Position numbers and translations under genes: made by a program
Notes under the pieces: model-generated
What the model was told of the DNA's origin: nothing
Seen by the model: only the letters and a program-made list of their open reading frames with translations
Databases searched by the model: none
Shown here: piece by piece, positions 35,163-43,811 of the stretch
Numbering within the stretch: the stretch's first letter is position 1
Layout of the letters: every line of letters begins with the position of its first letter
Assembly: GCA_036365515.1 (NCBI GenBank)
Contig: CM070874.1
Coordinates: 25,669,862-25,733,861, forward strand
Direction of reading: 5' to 3'
DNA: 64,000 nucleotides
Origin: Torymus aiolomorphi
Taxonomy: Eukaryota > Arthropoda > Insecta > Hymenoptera > Torymidae

Positions 35163-35766
35163 TGCAGTTATGTATGTTTTGTGGAGTTATAAGGAAGAGT
35201 GTGTGACGAGTTCGCCTTATACAAATGTTGTTATAGCGGCATATACAACAGCGCAGGCTCGATTGACTCTGTTCGAATATCTAAATAAATTAGATAGGCG
35301 CGTATTGTATTATGATACCGATTCCATCATATTCGTCAGCAAACCGAGCGATGTATACGAGCCACCTACAGGAACACTACTCGGTCAACTTACCGACGAG
35401 TTAGAAGAATATGGAGTTGGCTCATACATCGAAGCGTTCGTTTCAGACGGACCAAAATTTTACGCGTATCGTGTGCGCACCCCGCAAGGGGTAACACACG
35501 ATACGTGTAAAATTAAAGGTATCCGTATAAATTATAAAAACTCATTAAAAATAAATTTCGACCGTGTAGTATCGCTTATAAAAAACCGAATTACAATACC
35601 CGAAGAAGAAAATATTATACAAGTAAAAAATCGGGCAATAAAGCGAACCTCTATACATGCTGTGATTTCATGCAACGAGACAAAAACCTGCTCTGTTGTT
35701 TTAAAAAAGCGCCGTTTCATATCGAATACAGAATCTTATCCATACGGGTATAATAAAAGAAAATAA
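35163..35766 (+). pseudogene. polB: Family B DNA polymerase, C-terminal part (motif C)
   Basis: This continues the polymerase cut at 26165. It opens with SSPYTNVVIAAYTTAQARL and holds catalytic motif C, LYYDTDSIIF (about 35310), where the two aspartates coordinate metal. Downstream conserved stretches include GSYIEAFVSDGPKFYAYR, where PKFYAY is the usual thumb-proximal motif of Polinton polymerases. This segment itself is open to a stop at 35764-35766. About 40 residues that normally join it to the 5' part are not found and were probably lost or scrambled at the insertion site. Confidence 0.9.
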
Positions 35767-35789
35767 TTTTCATCTCTTTTCTTTCGCAG

Positions 35790-36229
35790 ATACGAGAAAA
35801 TTTCTACAAGTTAGAAGAAAACTAAAGTGTTACTCGAGACACAACTGCAAAGTACCTAATTGCGTTTTTTATCCTCACTATAAAAAAACCTTAGAAGGAT
35901 TAGCATGGCATAGTGTTATACACTCGTTAATTTTATTAAAATTTGAGCGAAAAATGGGGGCGTATTATAAAATGTGTAACACGTTGGATCAGTTACAATT
36001 TAATAACGATATTGTAGTAACTGTAGCTTTAAAAGGTCATTTTAGGGTAATGCATTGTCTGAATTGTAATACAACCTCTTGTTGTAAATGGCGTTGTCAT
36101 AGATTAGGCTTTGTTTTTCCTCGTTATGAAAAACGAACAAATTTGTACAAAGATCGTTTTGTAAGTGATGTACTATATCTAATAAAAAACATAAGATTGC
36201 ATCCGCTCGATTCGGCATTAGTAATATGA
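35790..36229 (+). CDS. Cysteine-rich terminal exon A, unknown function
   Basis: A strong acceptor (TCTCTTTTCTTTCGCAG) precedes an open frame that starts in phase 1 with TRKFLQVRRKLKCYSRHNCK. Key features are CNCK-like pairs (HNCKVPNCVFY), the signature LEGLAWHSVIHSLILLK and later Cys clusters (HCLNCNTTSCCKWRCH), suggesting zinc binding. It ends at a TGA in 36227-36229. It has no ATG near its start, so it is read as a 3'-terminal exon. A paralogous exon lies at 36413-36972. I do not know the family. It lies directly 3' of polB on the same strand. Possible partners are the phase-1 donors at 23179 or 23497. Confidence 0.5.
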
Positions 36230-36412
36230 AAATGAGAAATAAGTTGTATATGGATAAAAACGATCTTCGTTGCCCTCAGCATAACTGAATAGTTCTGTTT
36301 TCGAATGGCTGATTGTATTGTCGCTGTATAATTTTATGAATAATAAAATAATTTTAATATGATGTATGAAAACTTGATTAACATTTTCTTTTATTTTTTG
36401 TTATATTTACAG

Positions 36413-36972
36413 AAATCTGGGGTGATATTGGCGCACAAATAAAAATGGACTGTATGTGTGATAAAAGAAGCTGTTTCGTGCCTACTTGCATGTATTAGAC
36501 TGTGCATAAAAAATCTTTAAAAGGTTTAGCGTGGCACAGTCTTATCCATTCATTGGTGATTTTGAAAGCAAATGGAAAAATGACCGAGTATCGTAAAATA
36601 CTGCAAGCAATAAATGTACTTCGATTCTATAGTAAAATTTTATTATCGGTCGATCTATCCGGATATTTTAGGCGCATGTACTGTGCAGATTATAAGTCGT
36701 TACGCTGCAAACGGCCTATATGTATGAAAAACCAAACACATGAGGTTAGACTCGATTACGACTACAAAACGTACGACGACAGTTATATTACAGATATTTT
36801 GAACGTAATAGATACTCATGAAATTGACGAGGTTAGTTTTAACGACAATAATAGTTACATTAGACGAAACAAACATCTCAACTCCTATCTAGAATGTGTG
36901 TATAACTATAGAGCTATGAACAAAGGGAAAAAAATTTATTCACATGTCTTAGGAAAATATGTATGTGATTAA
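36413..36972 (+). pseudogene. Cysteine-rich terminal exon B, paralogue of exon A, one in-frame stop
   Basis: The acceptor TTGTTATATTTACAG leads into a phase-1 frame with CMCDKRSCFVPTCMY, a TAG stop at 36496-36498, then HKKSLKGLAWHSLIHSLVILK, which aligns with exon A. Downstream it diverges but retains Cys (MYCADYKSLRCKRPICM). Exons A and B therefore arose by tandem duplication. The stop makes B probably inactive unless it is a sequencing error. The remaining frame runs to 36972. Confidence 0.55.
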
Positions 36973-37351
36973 GTAATTAAGGAAATGGTTTACTTAATAA
37001 ATTAACAATTGACATGTTATGATTATATACCTTTATTTGAGAAAATTGGCGTACATAAAGTAATTGTTATTCTTAATAAAGTTGTGTTTTATTTAATAAT
37101 AATATATAATTAACATATTACACAGCGACTCATATCACAATAATAATTTTATTAACAAAAGCAAAACACTTGCTACTTAAACCTAAGAATGTAGTCATAT
37201 TTTCAGAAATTTTGTACACAATAAATATTATTGACAACGATTTGGTATAATAAATTAATAAATTTGATTCTGTAAAAAGAAAGCTATATTCATGTGTAGC
37301 TACAAATGAAAAGTAAATGATTAAATTGTATTTTTAGATTAGTATGAGCTA
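36973..37351. other. AT-rich spacer
   Basis: Contains AATAAATTAAC just after exon B, a possible polyadenylation signal, and a minus-strand intron-like sequence next to the Tudor-like exon. No gene is recognised. Confidence 0.4.
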
Positions 37352-37363
37352 TTAAATACTCAC

Positions 37364-38084
37364 CTGTAACTGATGTAGTTTTAATTTTTTTGCTAGAATA
37401 TCTAGTTGCATGTTATTTAATAGTGAGCCTTGGAAGAAACAATTAGCTGTATCGTAAAACGCGCACATTTCGTTTTTAGCCTTTTCGTATATTTGATCCT
37501 CTCCTATTAATTGTACGTAAAATGACGAAGGAGTTGAGAAATATGAAATTCTAACGTTTCTAACGTTTTCAAGCAGTTTTTCGGGTTCATGGATTTTGAT
37601 ATAATCCATTTTGACTACCTCTAAATTTTTTTCAACGACCGTACCTGCTGAACGACTCTTAGCTAATCGTCTTGACAGAAGCGTATAGCTAGAAAAGCTG
37701 TTTATACGTGCTTCTGTTTTGAGCGCATGATGGTCGGCTAGAGATAAGCGGTCCCCATCCCTCGAATCAGCTAGGGGAGGGGGAAGAGGCTTGGGACTTC
37801 CGATGCGCGCACCCGTTTTCAAGCAGTTTTTCGGGTTCATGGATTTTGATATAATCCATTTTGACTACCTCTAAATTTTTCTCAACGACCGTACCTGCTG
37901 AACGACTCTTAGCTAATCGTCTTGACAGAAGCGTATAGCTAGAAAAGCTGTTTATACGTGCTTCTGTTTTGAGCGCATGATGGTCGGCTAGAGATAAGCG
38001 GTCCCCATCCCTCGAATCAGCTAGGGGAGGGGGAAGAGGCTTGGGACTTCCGATGCGCGCACCCTCAGGTATGCTAGCGCGCAA
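37364..38084 (-). pseudogene. Tudor-like exon on the minus strand, with 250-bp tandem duplication
   Basis: Read on the minus strand, the frame covers a Pro/Ser-rich lead, then VVEKNLEVVKMDYIKIHEPE, then VRNVRISYFSTPSSFYVQLIG, which resembles the start of a Tudor domain (aromatic cage region and FYVQL), and ends at HQLQ followed by an excellent donor CAG|GTGAGTAT at 37364. It therefore looks like one exon of a cellular-type, intron-containing gene, lying between Polinton genes in the opposite orientation. A 250-bp segment is duplicated in tandem (37564-37813 and 37814-38063). The upstream copy stops before the Tudor-like part. Tudor domains bind methylarginine and are common in piRNA-pathway proteins. 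Assignment is moderate because only part of the domain is visible. Confidence 0.45.
37564..38063. repeat. 250-bp direct tandem duplication
   Basis: 37564-37813 and 37814-38063 match with one difference seen by eye (AATTTTTTTCAACG against AATTTTTCTCAACG). The near identity shows the duplication is recent. Confidence 0.93.
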
Positions 38085-38174
38085 AAGGCCGCACGCCCCG
38101 CCGCCGCCGCCCGCCCGCTGTCTCCCCGCTTATCGTTAGCTAACAAAAGATAAATCAGTTATTATTTGTCAACC

Positions 38175-38849
38175 ATGGATACGAGATGGAAACACCCGTG
38201 GACAAGTATAATCTGTGGACCCACAGGTTGTGGTAAAACAGTGTTTGTAAAGAAATTTTTAAATTTTCGCCAGCAGATGGCTGATGTTGCGTTTGATAGA
38301 ATTTTGTTTTACTATGCCGAGTGGCAAGACGATTATGAAAGTGAAAATTACGGAAATGATGGTATACAGATTGAATTTCGAGAAGGATTACCAAAAACTG
38401 AAAATTATTTAAACGATCCTCACTTGAAAAAACTTGTTATAATCAACGACTTAATGCGCGAATCGTCAAACAACGTTGTAGTCGATTTATTTACTAAAGG
38501 AAGCCATCATAAAAATATCAGAGTAAAGTTTATTACACAAAATATTTTTCATAAATCTACGCATTCTCGTGATATTAACCTAAACGCATCCTATATTGTT
38601 TTGTTTAAAAATCCGCGCGATAGGGCTCAGATACAACATCTCGCGCGACAAATTTACCCCGAAGATTCAAAATTTGTGCAAGAGGCCTATCAAGACGCAA
38701 CAGCCAAGGGGCATGGATACCTCATGATTGATTGCAAACAGAGCACGCTAGACGAGTTCAGATTCCGTTCTTGTACTTTTCCAGATGATGAGTATCAGTA
38801 CATGTACATACCCAACTCTAGTCGCATACCTCTTACGAACCTATTTTAA
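38175..38849 (+). CDS. Polinton packaging ATPase (FtsK/HerA-type, A32-like)
   Basis: An intact 224-codon ORF starting MDTRWKHPWTSIICGPTG with good Kozak context (CAACCATGG). Walker A is GPTGCGKTVF (residues about 16-25); the Walker B-like strand is KKLVIINDLM. Downstream KGSHHKNIRVKFITQNIFHK and NPRDRAQIQHLARQIYPED match the sensor and arginine region of Polinton and related genome-packaging ATPases. It would drive DNA into the capsid. The length is typical for Polintons. It is flanked on the left by the Tudor-like fragment and on the right by small ORFs in the same direction. Confidence 0.92.
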   Translation: MDTRWKHPWTSIICGPTGCGKTVFVKKFLNFRQQMADVAFDRILFYYAEWQDDYESENYGNDGIQIEFREGLPKTENYLNDPHLKKLVIINDLMRESSNNVVVDLFTKGSHHKNIRVKFITQNIFHKSTHSRDINLNASYIVLFKNPRDRAQIQHLARQIYPEDSKFVQEAYQDATAKGHGYLMIDCKQSTLDEFRFRSCTFPDDEYQYMYIPNSSRIPLTNLF

Positions 38850-38970
38850 TTTTACCCCCCCCCCCCACTCCTTCTACGAAAATTTAATTGGTGTAGCGTA
38901 TATTTGTAAATATAAATACGTGTAAAATTGTAAATTCACGTCAGTGTGATTTGAACAAGCGTCGAAATGG

Positions 38971-39237
38971 ATGGGTCCAAAAATTTTGGAAAGACCAATA
39001 TCCCCTACACCAGACTCGTTGAATCAAAGAGTGAAAAGAAAACCGAGTCACAGTGGAAAAATTTTATTGATAAATGATCAACAAATACAAAGTCGTTTCC
39101 TGAAAAACAAAATTATAAAAAATTTCAATAATACGTTTGTGTACAACGAACGATGGATCAGTCCACAAAACGACCGGATCGCGTACAGTGTCAAAAACGC
39201 TATCCACCGATTGGTAAAAAATATATTGCTCTTTTAG
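38971..39237 (+). CDS. Small basic ORF, unknown
   Basis: 88 codons, MGPKILERPISPTPDSLNQR... It is lysine/asparagine-rich and has no recognisable motif. Its 3' end overlaps the next frame, which starts at 39153. It could be an overlapping Polinton gene or a chance ORF. Confidence 0.3.
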   Translation: MGPKILERPISPTPDSLNQRVKRKPSHSGKILLINDQQIQSRFLKNKIIKNFNNTFVYNERWISPQNDRIAYSVKNAIHRLVKNILLF

Positions 39238-39533
39238 AAGCATTGAAACATTCTGAGAAAAATCAACGTCTTGCGCTTTTACGAGCGGCGGATAAAAAAT
39301 TAATAAAGTACATTTGCGAATGAGCATTGAATGTGCTTAAAGGTGTTGTGTTAATAAAATCAAAACATAAACAAAAATTAAAAAAGTATAAAAGTGTTTT
39401 AAGAAAATTAATTAAAAAAAATCATCGAAAAAATTCTTGGAAGGGAAAAAAACGTTTTCTAGTCCAAAAAGGCGGGAGTTTTTTACCTCTTTTGTTAACT
39501 CCTATATTAGAAATATTTTCAAACATATTCTAA
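39153..39533 (+). pseudogene. Small Polinton protein with hydrophobic C-terminus, one in-frame stop
   Basis: The frame starting MDQSTKRPDRVQCQKRYPPI runs 127 codons with one TGA at 39321-39323. The sequence after the stop (ALNVLKGVVLIKSKHKQKLK, then KKRFLVQKGGSFLPLLLTPI) keeps the same style. Small basic proteins ending in a GG-F-LP-L hydrophobic tail are found next to the ATPase and integrase in animal Polintons, as I recall them. A virion-core or membrane-active role is possible. Confidence 0.5.
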
Positions 39534-39539
39534 AGCAAT

Positions 39540-40402
39540 AGAAAGAGCAAAAAAGTTAGTGCTCATATCTAAAGATCAGCTTGACAGATTTCAGAAGGAA
39601 GGTGGTCAGCATTTAAATGCTACAATCGAGTCAGTTGCGCAGCCTGCTCTACAAAGCACACAAACAATTTGTGACAATTTGACACGTCTGGTGACGAAAT
39701 ACGAAAAATTCTAGATTCCAAATCATATGCAAACGACCACGAGAAATTAAAAGATTATTTGAGAGTATTGAAAAGATACTTATTTTTTGTCGAAGAAAGA
39801 CGAAACAACAACAACAACACACCAAAAGACGATTACGAAAACTCTAGTTCGAAAGGTATGCAAGACGATCCGATTTTGCCAAGTATACCAAACTTGTATA
39901 AAAAAAAAGCACAGTTACTTTTAAGTCATTTAAAAAAAACAGCGGTCGTATTACATGGGGCGAAACCGGGGTAGTGTACATAGATGGTGACAAAATAATA
40001 AATTAGAACATTGTGGATTTGTTAAACGACGCTTGTAGAAATAGAAAAAACGTCAAAGCCGTCGGCAGAAAAGAATTTGCAGCATTACTTAAAGATATTA
40101 CAACTCCGCGAGAATTTATTGGAAATCCTGAAATTTGGGAACTTGGTAATCGATCGTTGTCATGTAACATAAACTCTACTAAAACCGAGTCTAGTTTTCA
40201 AGAATCCCTTGAAGACGCCAACGATAATGACGAGACTCCTCTCATTCAAAGTAGAAATAGTTCTTCTATAAACAATTTATCTAACACGGTAATAAAAGTG
40301 GGAGACTCTAGTGTTGAAAAAAAGCGGAGGAAAAATAATAATAATAAATTTGCCTCTTCGACACCTCGAGGTAAACAAAAGTCTTTTTGGATAAACTTTT
40401 AA
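39540..40402 (+). pseudogene. PX-like Polinton protein, broken by several frame changes
   Basis: Pieces of one gene appear in different frames: KKLVLISKDQLDRFQKEGG (about 39555), LKRYLFFVEERR (about 39765), then LPSIPNLYKKKAQLLLSHLK, then ITWGETGVVYIDGD in another frame (about 39950), then NIVDLLNDACRNRKN and GRKEFAALLKDI (40010-40090). The last piece extends to 40402 with a Ser/Asn-rich tail. Breaks lie near 39690, in the A run at 39936-39943, and at a TAG near 40001. The order matches the PX gene that precedes integrase in many Polintons. Its biochemical role is unknown. Confidence 0.65.
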
Positions 40403-40403
40403 C

Positions 40404-41306
40404 ATGAAAACATTAGAAAATCAATACTTTGATGTGCAAAATGAAGCAGCGTTTAAATAAACAAAAAGAAAATAGCAAGATAAAAAAATTAAAAAATGGC
40501 TAACAAAACAAGATGCCTACACGTTACACAAAACTATAAGACGAAAGTTTCCACGCCTATTTTACGATGTTAATGCCCGTGATCAAGTTTGGGAAGGCGA
40601 TCTAATGCAAATGACTTCGTTTAAAAATTACAACGATGGTTTTTCTTATATTTTAGTTCTCATTGAAGTTTTGAGCAAATATGAAGAAGTTACAAAAGCT
40701 TTCAAAAAAATACTGGGAAATAATAAAGGACGTTTTCCCGCAATGTTATAAACCGATCGAGGTAAGGAATTTGTTGGAAGTATTTTACAAAAAATTTTGA
40801 AAGAAAATAATATCATCTTTCGCGTCGTGACCAATCCTGACGTTAAAGCGGCGGTTATTGAACGTTTTATATGTACTATCAAAGACCGGATGTACAGATA
40901 TTTTACCTATAAAAATACTTATCGATACACTGACGTTTTACAAAAATTAATCTCTGCCTACAACAGGACACCCCACACCAGTATAAAAATGGCCCCGGCT
41001 GCTGTAACTATTTATAATGCTCATATTGCTAGGAAAAATTTAGTCGAACGCGCATCACGGCGACAACCTCATCGAAAGAGACCAAAATATAAAATTGGAG
41101 ATAACGTGCGTATAAGTCGAGAGAAAAACGTATTTGAAAAAGGCGCAGAAAAATCTTGGAGCGAAGAAATTTTCAAAATCACAAATGTCCTGAAAAGACA
41201 AAATTTATTTATCTACAAACTCGTCGATTTTGATGGTGAAGATATACAAGGCTTTTTTTACCCTGAAGAACTTAGTCTCGTTCACAAAGATCGAGTTGAT
41301 CAATAA
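40404..41306 (+). pseudogene. Polinton integrase (retroviral-type DDE), broken
   Basis: The start MKTLENQYFDVQNEAAF is followed by stops and a frame change near 40460-40495. The conserved lead QDAYTLHKTIRRKFPRLFYD and catalytic region follow: first Asp in WEGDLMQM (about 40600), second Asp in TDRGKEF (about 40755) right after an in-frame TAA at 40750-40752, and Glu in VKAAVIERF (about 40858). The C-terminal part (open at 40797-41306) has KYKIGDNVRISREKNVFEKG and a chromodomain-like end, WSEEIFKITNVL. It normally inserts the element with 6-bp duplications. It is inactive as read. Confidence 0.85.
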
Positions 41307-41360
41307 GTATACAAAATTGATAAAATTTTACAAAGTCGTGGTAAAGGAGCGAAGAAAAAA

Positions 41361-41452
41361 TATTTTTCTGCCCTCCGGCCGGAAAGCGCCAACTTTCCGG
41401 CCGCTGCGCGAAACGAAGTTGTCGCTTTCTGGCTCCGTCGCGCAGAAAAATA
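41361..41452. ncRNA. Multi-stem structured element, perfect 11-bp hairpin
   Basis: CGGCCGGAAAG (41376-41386) and CTTTCCGGCCG (41393-41403) form an 11-bp perfect stem with a 6-nt loop. Next to it CTGCGCGA (41404-41411) can pair with TCGCGCAG (41438-41445). The outer TATTTTTCTG (41361-41370) can pair with CAGAAAAATA (41443-41452). The result resembles a branched junction. It is GC-rich in an AT-rich neighbourhood and sits just after the integrase stop. It could be an RNA structure, terminator or DNA cruciform. Confidence 0.55.
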
Positions 41453-41464
41453 GTATAGACACCT

Positions 41465-41568
41465 TGGCCAGTAAAAAAGAAAGCCTCAAATCACATGTTT
41501 GTCAACCTCGGCTTCACCTCGGCCGACAATTACATGTGATCTGAGACATTTCTTATTTTACTGGCTTA
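41465..41568. ncRNA. Long imperfect hairpin after integrase
   Basis: GCCAGTAAAAAAGAAA, CTCAAATCACATGT and GTC on the left pair with GAC, ACATGTGATCTGAG and TTTCTTATTTTACTGGC on the right, around a loop with CCTCGGCTTCACCTCGG. The length of about 104 nt and the bulges resemble a microRNA-type precursor or a short foldback element. It lies between the integrase and penton genes in the Polinton. Confidence 0.5.
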
Positions 41569-41659
41569 GGTATGTAATATACTATTGTTAGTTGGGTCGG
41601 GTATCCGGAAAAATTTAACTCTTGGATTTCTGCAAAAGAGGTAAAAAATTTATAATAAC

Positions 41660-42026
41660 ATGAATCGAAATGAATTTAGTATTATACTACCAAGTAATAG
41701 TAGTATGAAATATTTTCCGCTAAACACTATAACTAATTACTCTACGCACTTGCCCCGAGAAATCATTTTACACGATAGATGGCTAGTCGGACTTTCGGAA
41801 ATTCACGTGCCATGTACAACTTTACATCTACGTCGTGATGATGCTAAATTAGTGGAAGCTCAGGGTGGTAACAAAGCAAAATATTTTCAACATGGTCCAT
41901 ACATTTCCATAAACAGCCTGGTTAATGCAATAAACGAATCACTCGCACGCTTAAATAATAAAAATGAATGCTCTAAATTAATATACGACGACAAGGGCGG
42001 TTATGTTACTTGTAACATGGCAAATT
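41660..42026 (+). pseudogene. Penton (minor capsid) protein, N-terminal part, cut by a gypsy LTR
   Basis: The frame starts MNRNEFSIILPSNSSMKYFP and continues NTITNYSTHLPREIILHDRW and LVGLSEIHVPC, the usual start of Polinton single-jelly-roll penton proteins. Coding sequence breaks off at about residue 122 where the Ty3/gypsy LTR begins; the frame then reads meaninglessly into the LTR. The 3' part of the gene is not found on the other side of the gypsy element and was probably deleted. Confidence 0.75.
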
Positions 42027-42029
42027 GTC

Positions 42030-42978
42030 TGTTACTGAAACCGAGGGGGCGAGAGCACGGCGGTTGCGAAAGACGACAGACCGACGCGCGAGAACGTGCA
42101 CACGCATGCACACACACTCCTACGTGCACACTGTCTTTCCCCGCACCCGTGTCCCGGTGCGTACCTTCCCCGAACGTTCTCCCACTCTACCGCTCGGCCA
42201 GGGAAAAGAAGACCAGCAGCAGCTACAGCAGGAACAAGCTGCAGGAGGACGACAGCGAGCCCCGCTCTCCCATGCGGCTGACAGCAGCAGCCGACGCCAG
42301 CCGGGAGAGAGAGAGAGAGAAGGAGCGAGAGAGAGAGACGCAGTGACTCAGGGCTGTATCGGCCGGTCGACGACGGCGCGAGCACAGCATCGGCAGGATA
42401 GGGACTGCTCGCGCGCGCCGCAGTGAAGACGACGGCCGATGGACGAACGAGGGGACGGCGGAGAGAGCAGCGTGAGCGTATTGGCCGGCATTATAACCAT
42501 TCTGTCGCCTACTGCCGTGCCGCATGCCGCTGTACAGATTTGATGTCGTCGTCGTCGCCGAGAGAGAGCTGCACCGACGGTTGACGCCGTGAGGCGGCTA
42601 GGAAAGCGAGAACGAGAGAGGGAGAGACCTGCAGTAGCGGAACACTCCCGGCCGAGGTTTGCCTTGTTTTTATTCCCGTCCCCGTTGTTCCTCGCGTAGT
42701 GTGTGTGCGTGTCCGAGTCGGGAGTCGCGAGAGACTACGAACTCGCGCCAGCTGCAGCTCGTGCTGTAGCTGTAGCTTAGAATAGAATTTTCTGCTCCCG
42801 GCTGAAGCTAGTCGGCGAAGGCTTAGATCGGTGCGAGTGACGCGTGCACCTTGCCCGTATTAGTGTATTCATTAACATTAGATTGATATTAATAAAGTAC
42901 TTAGAGTTTTACCCTGTTGTTCTGTGAACTTAGTAATTACCCGCGAACCTCTGCCCTGATCCCCAGCAGAGCTTTACA
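42030..42978 (+). repeat. Ty3/gypsy 5' LTR
   Basis: Begins TGTTACTGAAACC (the start could be 42027 instead) and ends GAGCTTTACA. It is GC-rich with GAGAGAGAG tracts. AATAAAGTAC near 42890 is a likely polyadenylation signal. No partner LTR is in the window, so the left edge rests on the TG...CA rule and on where penton coding stops. Confidence 0.7.
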
Positions 42979-42980
42979 AG

Positions 42981-43000
42981 TGGCGCAGCCAACGTGGGGC
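42981..43000 (+). promoter_or_regulatory. Gypsy primer-binding site
   Basis: TGGCGCAGCCAACGTGGGGC lies two bases after the LTR, a common layout in insect gypsy elements. Confidence 0.65.
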
Positions 43001-43811
43001 CACGGTAAAGGCCGTGGCAAAGTTAAGGGATCCGCGTCGTGATTTCGCCATTGCGGCGCGCACACACAACGGGCAACAGCGGGGGAAAAGCGTTCTAGCG
43101 GCCATTTTAGCTAATGATTACCGCGTGGAAGCGTTTACAGACGCGGTAATTTTCTTGAAATTAGCCAGACGTTTACGAATAATTGGTTGAGAATTATGCT
43201 TCAAATAATAATTTGATTACTTTGGAAATTTTATTGCTATTTCTGCGTGATTTTGCGAGTAAGAGTAATGAGATACTCGCAAATTCACTCCTTGCTGCAG
43301 CTTTAGCCACGCGGTACTTAAAGAATTTGCAACGTGCTCGGGGAGTGTAAAGTTGAGAGTAACTTCCTGATCACGCGTGCACGACAGAATCATTGTCCGG
43401 GGTTACATTTTTTTGTTTGCACATTGTTTCATTTTGATTTTTTTTATTATTTTCTTCCCGTTTGGAGAGATTTTTCGCTTACGTTCCTTCCTGCATAACT
43501 TTCCATAAACTTTCCCACGCCTCCGTTAAGATTTTTTAGAGAAACGGGAGGGGAAATTTTCTAAGGGAATTCAGTTCGCGTTGCAGGGAGCAAGTGCGTA
43601 AGTCGCACTTCACCTTCTCATTTCAACTCGGTTGATTGGTTTGATTTTCTTTCGTTTGGTTTTTTGCTTTGCTGTGCTTGCTTTTTAGATTTAGTCTCTT
43701 GGGTTCTGTTAAAGTTAGTATTTGTAATAGTAAAATAAAGAAAATTGTTAGTAAAATTAGATTGCGAAGGAAAATTAGCGGAGCTGTCGACCGAGGCTAA
43801 CTGAGAAGGTA
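43001..43811 (+). other. Gypsy 5' leader, non-coding
   Basis: Untranslated sequence between the primer-binding site and gag. It ends just before ATG 43812. No distinct motif is seen. Confidence 0.5.

Noticed and set aside
42025..42525. Arg-rich ORFs in both directions
   Set aside because: They lie in the GC-rich gypsy LTR; no homology signal is seen and the strand composition explains the openness.
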